A stretch of 64,000 nt of DNA. Origin: Sarocladium kiliense (Eukaryota; Ascomycota; Sordariomycetes; Hypocreales; Sarocladiaceae). Below, piece by piece: positions 34,029-46,117 of the stretch. The notes beneath the pieces are model-generated. The model made no database searches. It was not told where the DNA came from and saw nothing but the letters and a program-made list of their open reading frames with translations. How positions within the stretch are numbered: position 1 is the first letter of the stretch; each line of letters starts with the position of its first letter. The stretch is from NCBI GenBank assembly GCA_030734395.1, contig JAUZTG010000016.1, positions 1,674,001 through 1,738,000 on the forward strand, written 5' to 3'. The translations under genes were made by a program, and so were the position numbers.

Positions 34029-35802
34029 TTACAGGAAAGCAGCAACAATGGCAGCAATGTAAGCAATGCCACCGATAGCCGACTTGCTGGCGGAGCCCAC
34101 GACGACCGCAGGTGTCTCGCTTCCAGAGTCAGATCCAGAGCCTGAGCCAGAGCCTGAGCCAGATCCAGATCCAGATCCTGAAGAGCCGGTGCTCGTGGCA
34201 ACAGGGCACTCGGCTCCAGAGCAAGTGGGAACCTCAGAGACGACGGGGTGCTCAGGGGTACCCCAGCTGTCCTCCCAAGGCTTGTAGACGACCTTGCCGT
34301 TGTCGTTGGAGGGAGTGTAGACGACGTCCTTGTTGTACCAGTCACTGCACTCCTCGGGCTTGTAGACCGTGAGGCCATTGCAGTCGCCGTTGGAGCAGTA
34401 CTTGGGAACATACTGCTGGCCGCCCTTGCAGGAGCAAGACTCGATGACCCAGACGTTCTGGCCGTCACAATCCGCACCGGGGTAAGGGTTGAAGATCCAG
34501 ACAATGATGCCCTCACTTCCGCTGTCGGGGAAGCACCTGCCATTGAAGCACTCGTAGATAGCAGTGACGGTCCTGGTCTCAGTGGTAGAAGCGCCAGTGA
34601 TGGTGGTAGTGATGACAGACTCGGTTGTGACAGTGGTGGTCACGGTAGAGCCACCGAGAGAAATGTAAACGGTGAGAAGGATGTTGTTGGAAATGGCTTG
34701 ACGACGCTGGAGGACGCGATCACCACCGCAGAACTCAGAGTCATCACCAGGGCACTCAATGTCACACTGGTCAAGGGGCACACGGTTGGTGTTGGAGTCG
34801 TCAATGGAGTCACCGCAGTAGCAGTTGTTGTCATAGACACCGAAGAACGAACGGCCATCACAGAGGTCGGCGCAGACGTTCAGATCCATGGAAGCAGACG
34901 AACGAGCGAGGCTGAAGGTAGGGAAATTAGCGGTAGAGCCAACGCAGCCGAAAAGAACGAAGTCGCCGATAACTCCGGGGAAGCCAGCAGTGTCGGTGGC
35001 AGTGGAGGTTGGAGCTGATCCAGTGGAAGTACCAGTCGCAGTCGAGGTCGAGGTGGTGTTGCCAGTAGGGACTGGGATAGTACCGCCAGGGGTAGAAGCA
35101 CCGCCAGTACCAGCAGAAGTGGTTGTGCCACTGCCGCCATCGCCGCTACCAGCAGCAATCTGAAGGCGTGCGACCTGCAGGGAAGCTGGGTTGGCACCGC
35201 ATGTCTGGGTGAAGACGATGTCCTGGGTGTCCTCGGCGGGAGTGCCGGTGGAGGTCTGTTGGACGAAGCCAGAAGAAGTCTCAAGGGCCTGCACGTAGAC
35301 AGTCACACCGTTGACAGTGACCTCGAGGACACAGTCAGTGGTGGCACGCTTGCGGCTGTTCTCGATCAGAGAAACGAGGATGTCGAAGATCAGGCTGATA
35401 ATGTCACCAGTGGTGAGGCCATCAGGCAGGTCAGGGGTAGAGATGGAGAAAGAGGCCTCTCCATTAGCTCCGGCGCTTAGCAGACTATAGTCAATTATGT
35501 TAGTACCAAGACCGCACAAGTGTGGTGTTGACGGTATCAACTTACATTGCAATGCTGCCGTCAGACAGGGTGATGAACGAGGCACCGGGACCAAGGTTGG
35601 CGTCACCAAGATCAACAGACACAGGGGGACCAGCCGTGTCGGAAGGTCCAGTGCCGCTGCTGGTGGGTGTAGTACCATCATCGGTAGAGATGGTCGTGGT
35701 ACTGAGCGAGGTGGAACTGAAAGAAGTGCTGTTGCCCTGGGCCATGACAAGCGAGGCCGAGGCCGTGGCCAAGGCCACGAACAATCCGGACGTGAAACGC
35801 AT
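34029..35802 (-). CDS. WSC-domain cell-surface protein, GPI-anchored
   Basis: Exons 35546-35802 and 34029-35484 give 570 residues. A signal peptide (MRFTSGLFVALATASASLVMAQ) is followed by Ser/Thr-rich sequence. A folded region at about 90-195 matches no domain I know. A second Ser/Thr/Gly stretch follows, then a WSC domain at about 262-345 with paired cysteines (GCVG, CADLC, CYCGD, CDIECPGD, FCGG). After it come a Thr-rich stretch and a second Cys-rich segment (YECFNGRCFP, CSCKGG, YCSNGDCNG, YKPEECSDW) not assigned to a family. Ser-Gly repeats lead to a C-terminal hydrophobic tail (AIGGIAYIAAIVAAFL) fitting a GPI signal. WSC domains bind carbohydrate. Because it ends in a GPI-type tail rather than a transmembrane and cytosolic part, this is not a classical Wsc stress sensor. 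Confidence 0.85.
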
Positions 35803-38800
35803 GGTTGCTGCGCGAGTGAATATCCTGGTAGCGAGTGACTATAAAGAACAAGTTTACAAGTATGTAACAAAAGATCTGCTCTTTGAAAAAGAAGGATGAG
35901 CGTGATCAGCAGAAAGTTGGAATGGAGAGCAAGATGGATATTAATACTGCATTGTGCTCTTCGCTTATCTCGCGATTTCTATAAGCGGCGCGTTCTCTCC
36001 CAGGTTGAACTCAGGTATCCAGTCTCTTGCATGAGAACATTCCTCTGAAGCCATCACTAGACCCGAAAACAGCCTGGGCGACAAGAAGAAACCCGCACAG
36101 AAAAGGCGATGCGTCGATCTGCACCAAACGCGATGCGATGTAGTTATGGAGAGATATCCACATATAGGCCTCCCGGTCAACCACGTCTCCGAATTCCTGT
36201 GAGACAAAAAAGCTAGGCGTCTCCACGCAGGAACCAGTTGATGCACGGCCGCTTTTGCTCTAGCCTACGATCATACGACGCGACGAATCGGAATGCCAAG
36301 CACGAGAGAATGAGTTTGTATAATCCACGCACAGTTACAGGAGAACACAGGCCGAGGAGTATTGCGTAAGGCCAGTCAACAACATGTTCTAAAATAGTCA
36401 GTTAGAATGCAGGAAGTCGCCGTTTCGGGGTTAAAGCCTTGATCCCATCCGCCAGAATGGGGTGAGTTCACATTGGAGAAGAGACTGAGGAGGACTCGAT
36501 CATCGCAGATTTCACCAGGCTGTTAGTTCCAACAAGTGACAGCCCTATTCTTGCCGATCGATGCCTGTCAATTACATTTCGAGCCGAGCATGGCTCAGAA
36601 GTCATCAGATGCCGGGGTTTCACATTGTTTTTGTACTTCGCCTGCCATCTTCCTCCACCCTCAGGTGATAGCTTAATAACTATCAAGTCATATCACATAG
36701 CATCACACTTGACGGGATCTAGGCAACAAGTTCATGTCAGGGCCAAAGACCTCTCTACTCACAAAGACGAGCCCTCCTCCATCTAGCGTCCTGACTTGGT
36801 CACCAGCGCCTCCCCCTCATGCTGGCCATTGAGTTTGCGGTTACAATCCGCCACCGCAACAAAAGCTCCATCGAGGTTACACTCTCCACGGACGGTTGTC
36901 CGGCAAGCGGCCCATTCCTGCTGCATCCGCTCGATCTGCCAACGGCGGCCGACACGGGGTGGCTACGGTTGTGGCGGGCTGTGGGCCTGGGGCTGAGACT
37001 CAATCAATGGCTTGTCGATGCATGGTGGTCTTGCAACCAGTCCGTCCTGAGAGCATGCTGGAAGCAATTTGCCTCTAGCTCGCGTAGACCTATGATATTT
37101 CAGGGATTCGCCGGATCGAGCATTCTCATGGTCCTATAGCGTTCAGCATGCAGCCCTCACGCGAGGAACCTTTCGCAACTCGGCAATGATCTGCATTCTT
37201 GTTTCGTCTCTTGTTTGTTAGCGTGCGGGTTCCCCTAGTTGGTTCACCTGGAGACAATGCTCCACCGGCTGCGTTTGTTCCCTACGCAGGCTTTCAATAG
37301 CGCAAAAGTTGCATTCCAACGGAGATCGCGGGCGTACTTGTCCCTACTGTTTAATCAAGCCCGTCCCTGGCATGACGCAATGCCATGAGGACTTGACACG
37401 CGCCCCTAGTCCAGGAACTTTCCCAACGCGGAATGCACCTCAACGTGGAGGCTGCATGGCATGTGATTCAACATGGAGGGCTCGTATCCGACTAGGGAGC
37501 TCTCTCTATGACAGCTGCTACTGGCCTAAAGCACCAATTCCTCACGCTACGTTCACAGCGACATACCAGTCTATAGAGACCTGTCACATTTGCTGAACCC
37601 GTCCAGCAACCATGCAACCATCTTCTTATCAGGGCCCTTCATCTAGGCAGGAGTTGTGCCCGCGACATGAAGTAATTTTGCCAAGTGTTATGAAAAGGTC
37701 TAAATTGCACTACACTTGCCCTGTGAGAAAATAATAGAAAATCGTACATTGCAGCTCAAAGCTCTAAGGCGTAGGCCGTGACTAGAAGCGGCGCAAGCAG
37801 TTACGGAACTTTCCGAGACCAATTATCGATCGCGAGACATGCCAATGTATGCTCATTTTTACTTGAACGTCCTATGGCGAAATCTTGATCCAGGGGCGGT
37901 GGATTGCACTACTGCACAACAGTGTCGGATCTTCGATCTGCAGATGGATTCGTTAAAGGATGCTGCCATATCCGGCCACTGTTGCAGTTAATCACGACTA
38001 GGCGCATGCTTAAGCGAGTTTGACAGTCGGCCTGTGGACCCATTGCATGGAGAGATCCTGACGTCTAGCAGCATGAAGGCTGAGGACGTCGGTAAGGGAA
38101 GCCGACGCCTCGCTGATAACCTGTCTTGATCGTCCGATCTCGTCTTCTGCTGATGAAGAAGGCCCCTGGAGCTTGATCTTAGGTCACGTAGGAGGCAGAG
38201 TCAACCATGTCAATAAGCGCATCTTGTTCATAAGCTCCGAATGCGATCATGCTAGATTCTTCCGACACGTCATATAAGTCGCGCCAAGGCGCGCCATGTC
38301 CCTAGTACGAACCCGCACCGCAATCAGGTAGAGGTAGTGGCGACTGGTTTATCAACACAGCATCTTGAATCTCCAGGTCGAGCATCCACTTGTGCATGCC
38401 CACAAGAGGAACTTCTTCTTGAATTATTATCGGTGAGTCGGAATAGAGATGTCGTCATAGATGTATAGCAAATCCTACTCGCGCCAAGCAATGTAAGCGG
38501 TCCGCGAGTGACCGTACTATGGGATCTTACCACATCCATCAACAAGAGGAGGCGATGGCCTCGATTCACCTTGGCCATCTTGGACCTTGGACCAGGGCAA
38601 CGATAGCCCCGTCATGGTGCAGTACGCAGGTAATTCAGTTCATACTCGTAAAGCTATCACTGGGCCAAGTTTCTGCGGGCACTCGTCCATCAAGGAGCAT
38701 AGGACTTGAAAGGAGTGTAGCTGTGACTACGACTATTGTTATTTAATGAGTTGCATAGAACCTCTCTGGTGGATGCTGATCATGTTAGAACTATTGCAAT

Positions 38801-39479
38801 CTTCCGTTCTAAATTCTCAATTCAATCACCTTCGAAGTACGCATTTACCCTTCTTTTGTACACACTCCACACTCCACCTTGAGAGAGAAATTGAGGGGAT
38901 TTGCGAAGGTGAAATTAATATATTCCGAGGACGTAGTCTAGATAGTTCTTCTATCTATTCCTTATCATCAGGAACAGCGTGCGGTATTTGCACAACTACT
39001 CATTATAGCGTATCTTATTTACCACGTTGATGGACGGCTGTCTACCAACCTAGTTGCATCACCGCCGAGAAGGCAGATTACAGTGATTAGTGCTCGTTGA
39101 TTATGCCACAATCATGGCTATAAACAAAATCAATGATACATTATTATCTCTATTATGTGAGAGTCTATCGCACGTTCAACTACCTGAGGAGAGCCAGAAG
39201 TTACCAAAGTACTCTCGGGGTAGTCATGTGGATGAGGTACAGGGTAGGGGCAACGGACTTGTAGTACCGGCTGTGCGGGGATTCACCCCAGCTTAGGAAC
39301 CCCCATACTTTCGCGGGGAAGCACGCAGCAATTCCACCCAGTCACGGTCGGGCTATTGTTGCCTTGCATCGCTCTCTTTTTTTCCAAATGCGGAGATCAG
39401 ACGAAGACGCACGCCGGCTCGCCGTATATGTCAAGCCGTGTCTATCCACACCCAACAACCTTCAGCCTTGTCGACGGTG
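35803..39479. other. Long gene-poor stretch
   Basis: About 3.7 kb without a supported gene between the WSC gene and the cluster regulator. The only frame with protein-like composition is a 47-codon minus-strand one at 36783-36926, probably a remnant or last exon (see findings). Parts from 38700 to 39200 are AT-rich. No transposon ends or long repeats were seen. Confidence 0.45.
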
Positions 39480-41998
39480 ATGGACCCACGGACTGAACGT
39501 CGCGACAGCGCAAGGCGTGCCTCAATGCCTCCGGCATGCGAGGCGTGCCGCCGGTTGAAGATGCGATGCACGCGAGTCGAGCACGCCGCAGCGGGAGCCG
39601 GCACTGCGTCTCGGCCGTGCGATCGCTGCGCTCGAGTCAACCGGCCCTGCAACATCCCACAGCGACGTCGCTTGGGTCGCAAGCCAGGCTCGCTTGGACG
39701 GCATCGAGGCATGACTAACGAAAAGACTGCCAGTTCGCAATCGGTCGCTTCTCTAGCAAGCGTGGCACAGCCTGTATCAGCAGAACAGGAAAGCCTTCCT
39801 GCTTCTCAGTTAGTATTTCCCGGCGCTGCGATGAATGCGTCTCTACAGGGTCGCAGCGACGCTTCTGCCTCGATTCAATCTCGCGGTTCTCTGGAGGAAC
39901 CTCTCTCATCACTGGAAAACCTGTCATTTAGTCCCTTTGCATCAGGCTCAGTAGAAGCGGGACCTCTGGAGAGCAAGGACTCGAGAAATCAGGCTACCGA
40001 CTATACAGTCAGTGATCCAATGAGTCTGTTGGCAGATGCAGAAGGACAGGCCAATGCTGGTGACGAGGAAAAGCCGGCAGAAGAAACCTGCACTCTATCA
40101 ACACGTACCACTGTGGCGACAGAGGAAGTGACTACTACACAGTCTGCGCCCAAAATCTCCGACACTGCTTCGTCTCTTCTCAGGCGCCCGGGTTATGTCT
40201 CTCTTGGGTTGGATCTTGATCGCAATACTCTTGAACGAGCACTCGACACTCTCATCAGTAATCCGCGCGCTGCTGGGCATCATGCCAACTATTTCAAACC
40301 CCCACGACTCAATCCGGCTCTCGACCTGGGGCCCGATCTTGATCCCGTCGATTTAGACCTTGTATCCATGACCGAAGTTCACCATCTGTTTCCAATGTAC
40401 TATGCCTCGCTCACTCAGGATCTTAAGATTGTTTGCTAATTGCCGTTTTGTATAGTTACTTCAAGCGACTACACCCCTTACATGGGATACTGGACCCGTC
40501 GTTGCACACACCCTCATTTGTGCGCAGCCGTTCAGCGCTCTTATTCACGTGGATACTGGTTGTATCTGCACAATTTGACCACGCATCGGCGGCCATCGCT
40601 AAGAGACTTCGCTTACATGGCGAGAAGCTCCTAAAGCACGTACACGCCCAGGGTTATAAGTCCGTGGAAATCGTTCAGGGGTATTACATCTCCCTCCTCT
40701 GTGCTGTGCCCACTACATCGCTAGCAGAGGAGAGGTCATGGGTGTACACAGCTCAAGCATTCGGGATGGCCTCCGCGTTGGGCTTGGATAGACCTCCTCG
40801 TCCAACAGCACCTCATAAGCCTGGAGCTCATGAGAATAGCACGACGACCACCTCCACTGCTGGGATAAACAGTACGGAAACCACGTCAAAATTGACAGCT
40901 TCTAGCGGAAGCTGCCCTACCAATGGTGCGGAGTCGACTATCTCTGAAGAAACTGGGCAGAGATTAGCTCGGAATCGCGAAAGAACATGGCTTCGGATCG
41001 CACTCTGGGAACAAGCTCATAGTGCGGCTTGTGGCAGGGTGCGGCCGTTCCCTGAGACAGATCTAACGACCGGGATCGAAGAGTGGTGGCAGCACCCACT
41101 AGCCAACCAGGCTGATGCATATACCTGCGCCTTTATTCTTCTTCGTCGCCATCTTGCCGAGCTTCATTACACTCTGAATGTGCAACCAGGGTGCAGGAGC
41201 GGCCAACATTCACGTCGCGTAATAGATGTGATCGATTCCGTGTTGAATCCCTGGCGCGTCAAGTGGCTTCTGGATTCAACGCCACCTCTTTCTGCTGCGG
41301 TTGGCCCTCGTGACGTCTACTTGCGATATGTCTTCTTCCACGGACGACTCCTCACCCTATGCTTTGCCCTCGGCGCGCGGTCCGGCAGGGCAGAAGCCAT
41401 GGATGCCGAGGTAACAAGACGAGACTGCTTTGAAGCCGCCGTTCATTGTTGTGAGATGGCAGTGAGAGACATGTGCGAAATCGGCGAGCCAATGTATTGT
41501 ATGCTGGCACCAACTTGGATCATGATATCCTTTGCAGCCATGCTTACCTTGAAACTCTTTCCGCAACTATTCGGTGATCGGCCTGGGCAAGAGATGGAGC
41601 TTCTGGCATTATTGGCCGAACTTGCGATACAGCTTGAACGAGCAGGGACGGTGCCACAGCACAGGCTAGGCATTGCTGCCTTGCTAGGACAACACCTTTT
41701 TCGGATCTTGAGGGCCAAGTTGGCTGCGTTGAAGCCTGTGGCCAGTATCGCGATGAAATCCATCCCCGCGTCGACGTGCGGCGCCGAGACAGCTTCAGCG
41801 GGCTTGTCAATGGATATGACGGTGCAACCGCAGATGATGCATGATACATGGATGCCGTACTCGTTCGACATGGCCACCACGTCCTCCTTGTCGCCAATGA
41901 GCGAGTCTCTAGCACAAGACGCCTTTTCGGGCTTCATGCAGGAATGGTATGGACAAGGGACAGATTCCATCTTCGAGAGCGTGGCGAATATCTTCTAA
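39480..41998 (+). CDS. Zn2Cys6 transcription factor of the quinate-type cluster
   Basis: Exons 39480-40396 and 40456-41998 (59-base intron with a GCTAAT branch) give 819 residues. The zinc cluster is near the N-terminus: CEACRRLKMRC, a 16-residue loop, then CDRCARVNRPC, followed by a basic RRRLGRK. The middle is low-complexity Ser/Thr. The fungal-specific regulator domain begins near LFPIYFKRLHPLHGILDP and includes SFVRSRSALLFTWIL. The frame is open up to a GTG at 39438, so the first ATG (39480) is taken; the Met at 39525 is a possible alternative. It stands at one end of the cluster next to the old-yellow-enzyme gene. It is probably its pathway activator, though it is not recognisably QutA, which carries an AroM-like body. 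The target genes are inferred from position only. Confidence 0.88.
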
Positions 41999-42182
41999 GC
42001 ATAAAAGTCACCACGTAATATAAATATAATAACGAGCACTCTTGGGTGAGGGTACAAATATCTGAGCTGGGTAGCCATGAATGTCTATATATATGTGCCT
42101 TCTATGATCGATAAGAGCTTTCGGTGCTGGTAGTATAATAATAATCACTGCCCTTTTTCTCTCGACGAGTTGAGACAGAGAA

Positions 42183-43813
42183 TCACAGTTTTGATAACTT
42201 TTTGCCCTTGAATATGAGGTTCGGGATGTCGGGATCATCTCTCAATGGTCGTCCGAGGCCACAGCAATCAATGTCCTGCTCCCTTACTGCCTCCGCCATA
42301 CGAGCCGCATTTCTCCAACCGCCTGTCGTTCCGATGACAGCTCGAGACTAGAATGCGACGGTAGTCAGTCCTGGAAGCCGTGGGAAAGCAGGTTAATTAT
42401 TACGTACCAGGACCTTCTTCATCTCCTTTGCCCATTCGATGAAGTAGCTAGCAACAGTCATAGATTAGTACGGCTTGAGATGAGCCATCTTCTTCATAGA
42501 TGCTTAGACATACCTTCCACGCTCTATTTGTGAAGGACGCTCAGCCAACTCTTTCATACCTCCTCTCCACGCGGGTGAGTCGTAGGTACCGCCAGAAATG
42601 TCGAAGAAGTCGACTCCTGCGTCTTCAAGCCATTTCAGGACAACGCACTGTTCCCCAAAGCTCTGTCCTCCTTCGATAACTGCGTGCGACATGTTAGTAC
42701 GTTTTTATACTAGTAATACATGGAGAAACGGGTTATCATCTTCTCACAGTCTTGGCAGTTTAGCTTAGCCGCGATCACGAACTTGTTTGTGGGCATTTTC
42801 TCCTTGATAGCTGCAACAAGCTCGAGAAGGAATCGTGCTCGATTCTCTAGGCTTCCGCCATACTATACGAAGATGGGTAAGCAATTGATGATAAGGAATT
42901 GCTAGTCTTTGCGTGTGCGAGTTCATACCTGATCGGTCCGCTTGTTGGTGAGGGGGGAGAGGAACTGAGTGATGATATAGCCGTGAGAAGCATGAAGCTA
43001 TATTTCCCCCGTTAGCAACTCTTCTCATACTCTCGTCAGCAAGTAGTATGTCAAGCGTACAATAATCCCATCCGCTCCTGCTGTCGCGAGCACTCCTGCA
43101 GCCCACGCAAAGCGACTGATCAGCTCTCGGATCTCGGTCACCGTGAGTGGGCTTGGCTTCCCGTAGGTCTTGTTCATAGACGGCTGTAACTGTACATCCG
43201 AAGCTGACTTTGGGGTCTTGTTGACAAATTCAGGGACCTGCCGACCAGGAAATTGAAGCTGCGGCAGACAGACTGCTCCTCGAGACTTGGCGGCACGAAT
43301 TGCAGGGGCGAATGCAACAACAGGGTCCCAAGGGTTCCTTGGATCGAGGATGGCGTTTTGGTGGTTTTCCAGATTATGACGATCGATCGGGATGTTGCCA
43401 AAGCATATCAAGCCGGCGCCACCATCGGCGAGTTCTGCATTCACAGCGTCAACAGACTTTACGGGTTTGCCAGCCGCCAAGCATAAGGTTGAGTGCACCA
43501 CACTTGGCTTGGAGCTTTTCGGGGACATACCTTGGTACAAGTCCACATATTTCTGCGTAGGTCGTCCTGTTTGCTCGACATCGTTCTCGTAGTACGTTGA
43601 ACCGTACTCGCTGAATGCGGTACGGTACAGACGATTAGGGATGACTTTCCCTGAAAGTCTGAGCGTGATTGGCTAATGGGAAAAGTCGGTTAGCAAGCTT
43701 CGCCAGAGCTTTATATTTCCTGTTCAGGATTACTTTGAACTGCGGGACAACAAGAATTAATGTTCGGGGTAGTTTCTTACCTGGCTGAGCACCTGGGCTG
43801 TTGAGGAGGACAT
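42183..43813 (-). CDS. NADH:flavin oxidoreductase, old yellow enzyme family (FMN TIM barrel)
   Basis: Eight exons (43781-43813, 43531-43672, 43061-43434, 42929-42997, 42748-42862, 42514-42679, 42408-42447, 42183-42347) give 367 residues. The order of blocks fits the family: PNRLYRTAFSEY, ELADGGAGLICFGNIPID, LPQLQFPGRQVPEF, the LHASHGYIITQFLSPLTNKR motif, then YGGSLENRARFLLE, FFDISGGTY, and the phosphate-binding end (VIGTTGGWRN, GLGRPLRDDPDIP). Such enzymes reduce activated alkenes or act as enoate and dienoate reductases using FMN. Eight exons in about 1.6 kb is exon-dense for this window. It shares an 842-base divergent promoter with the Gfo/Idh gene, which suggests co-regulation. Its substrate is unknown. 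Confidence 0.92.
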
Positions 43814-44655
43814 GATTGGGAGCTACAAGGATGGCGAGGCCGTGATAATCCAGAAAGGTTATAGGAGAAGAACTACTATGTCTCGGAAGGAAAATGAGCT
43901 AAGAGCGTGGGCTACTAAAGGGACTGGATGAAGGGCCCAAGGAGCTTCCAAGCCTGTTATGCAGGCGACATTGAGTTGCGGTTCAGGCACTTCGGGAGTA
44001 TAAGAGGCATCAACGAGTTTAGTGCACTAGAGCTCGCTCGATTACTGACGTAGCTAGGCAACATAGTTGGAGAAAGCCCGGCTTCCGGCATTGCAGGCAC
44101 TCTCGCAAGCACAAAGGCTGTTCCGGCTACTTTCATCCTCCGGTCTCAGCCAAGTCGAATCAACAAATATGCCGGAGTGGAGCTGTTATATGTGGATGCG
44201 AGAAGAGAGGCGTATCTAATTGAGACAACGAAGCTGGGCGCCTCTAAAACGAGGATGCCCAACGCTTACTAGAGCTGTGAGGAACTAAGTTCCCGTGCTG
44301 AAGAACATGTCACAAAATTGGACTACTTGTTACGAGAAGAGACGTGTCCTCGTGGCACCCATGCGTCAGAACCGGTCCGCATATCTCCACACCGGTGTCT
44401 TTCAAGCCAGACCGGCTGCGTCTTTCCAACCTCGACTTTGCTGTTTCAGTCCGTCGGAGAAATATTGCGCGCAATGTCCTAATGCCCACACATGCACTCT
44501 AAACTGGGATTGTACTTGATCTCTGAAATGCCCTGATGATTGCCTCTAACAGCTGACTGGAACGCCACTGCAATCTTCTCTCTTGAATACGGTCGTTCGT
44601 CGCATTCGTTGAGCAGACACGCATTTAGAGACTTAAACCTGGAAACTCCCCAGCC
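43814..44655. promoter_or_regulatory. Divergent promoter, old yellow enzyme / Gfo-Idh genes, with CGG/CCG sites
   Basis: This intergenic region contains CGGCTTCCG (CGG-N3-CCG) at 44079-44087, CGGTCCG (CGG-N1-CCG) at 44373-44379, and two ACCGGT palindromes starting exactly 20 bases apart at 44371 and 44391. Zn2Cys6 regulators bind paired CGG triplets, and one is encoded in the cluster. Binding is inference. Confidence 0.45.
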
Positions 44656-45777
44656 ATGTCAGCGACAACCAATAAAGTACCTATTGCTATCGTCGGTGGT
44701 GGCTCCATCGCCAGGGCACACGCCAGCTTCATCACCCACTCACCGACATGTTACCTCCAGGCGGTGGTCGACCCTTTCCCATTGGGTAAGGATCTCGCTA
44801 CCAGTCTGTCTGTTCCGCACTACGAATCTCTTGGACAAATGCTGGCCGCTTCAGTCCAGCCGGACGTCTTCCTCGTCAGCGTGCCCAACGGCATTCACGT
44901 GCAAGTTGCGACAGAAATCCTGAACACGGCTACTTCGTCAAAGGTCATCATGATTGAGAAGCCGCTATCCACTGACAGCGACTCTGGAGCCGGCCTTCTT
45001 GCGCTTGCAAAGGAGAAGGGCTGCACTATCACAGTTGGCCATCATCGTCGCTTCCAGCCACCAATCCGAGCCGCAAAGGCGGCTATTACGTCTGGAGCCC
45101 TTGGCAAATTGATAGCTATCTCTGGGCTGTGGATGTGCAAGAAGCATGATGCGTATTACAATGAAGCGCCGTGGAGGGCGGCTCGATCATCTGGTGGCGG
45201 CCCTGTCTGGACAAACTTGGTGCATGATGTCGATCTTCTTGGACATCTTACTGGGTCCAAGGTCGTCCGCCTCTGGGCTCAGGCTACTACCGCTCGTCGG
45301 GAGCACCCAGGAGTTAAGGATCCGGTGGAGGAAGGGGCTTCTGTTATGCTGCAGTTTGCCAATGGTGTTGTTGGCACGCTTATTCTCTGTGACAACACGC
45401 CTAGTCCTTACGCTTTCGAGCCTGCCGTGGGAGAGAACCCGCTGATTGCTCAAGCAGAGCTGCCAGTCGACTGCTACCGGTTCTTTGGATCAGAAGGGTC
45501 GCTTAGTATACCCGACTCGCTTCTTTGGAAATACAAGCAAGAGGTGGCGGATGCCAAGGGCCTGCCAATTGGGTGGAACATCCCGATTTCCTACGAGAAG
45601 CTTTCATACACTGACAGTCCACCACTTGGAGAACAGATTGAGCATCTGGGACGAGTGGCACAGGGGAAGGAAACCCCCGTGTGCTCTGGACAGGACGGTC
45701 TGGAAGCTGTGAAGATATGCGAGGCTATTATCCAGGCGATCGAAAAGGGCGATGGTCTGCCAATAGATATTAAGTAA
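44656..45777 (+). CDS. Gfo/Idh/MocA family NAD(P)-dependent oxidoreductase
   Basis: Intronless, 373 residues, soluble. The N-terminal Rossmann fold has IAIVGGGSIARAHA for nucleotide binding and the family EKP motif (MIEKPLS) near residue 100. The C-terminal substrate domain carries GHHRRFQP and the catalytic-type histidine in NLVHDVDLLGHLTG. Family members oxidise hydroxyl groups of sugars, inositols and cyclitols. The position between an old-yellow enzyme, a 3-dehydroquinase and a quinate permease suggests that it oxidises a quinate-like cyclitol acid. The ordinary fungal quinate dehydrogenase (QutB/QA-3, shikimate dehydrogenase family) is a different fold and is absent here. Family is sure; substrate is inference. 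Confidence 0.93.
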   Translation: MSATTNKVPIAIVGGGSIARAHASFITHSPTCYLQAVVDPFPLGKDLATSLSVPHYESLGQMLAASVQPDVFLVSVPNGIHVQVATEILNTATSSKVIMIEKPLSTDSDSGAGLLALAKEKGCTITVGHHRRFQPPIRAAKAAITSGALGKLIAISGLWMCKKHDAYYNEAPWRAARSSGGGPVWTNLVHDVDLLGHLTGSKVVRLWAQATTARREHPGVKDPVEEGASVMLQFANGVVGTLILCDNTPSPYAFEPAVGENPLIAQAELPVDCYRFFGSEGSLSIPDSLLWKYKQEVADAKGLPIGWNIPISYEKLSYTDSPPLGEQIEHLGRVAQGKETPVCSGQDGLEAVKICEAIIQAIEKGDGLPIDIK

Positions 45778-46117
45778 AAGCATCTAGTTCCTGTGCTCTC
45801 AAACTGATGTACTCTGTTATTTTGTTCTGGGATCGTTATACTCCTGTACATGTATCAAATTTCACATGATTGCCGATTGCGACACGGCGTATTGCTCTAT
45901 AGAGGATTGTGGTTATCTCTAGAAACTATAGTGCCTTCGAAGGCCAATGTCGCTGACGACAAGCTTGTATTTCAAGGCCTCAATGGTCACGTTGGACTAG
46001 CTTCTAGGCCTGGCTTTCTACGGAGCCCTCAGCCACATCGACACATATTGCAGAGTTGTAGGACATTTTGGAGAAAGAATTGGTGTTATTACTTCTCCAC
46101 TGTCGTGACCAAAGACA
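45778..46117. other. Intergenic, convergent 3' ends
   Basis: About 340 bases between Gfo/Idh (+) and dehydroquinase (-); nothing else seen. Confidence 0.5.

Noticed and set aside
34248..35018. 256-codon frame antisense to the WSC gene
   Set aside because: Shadow of the low-complexity coding sequence on the other strand.
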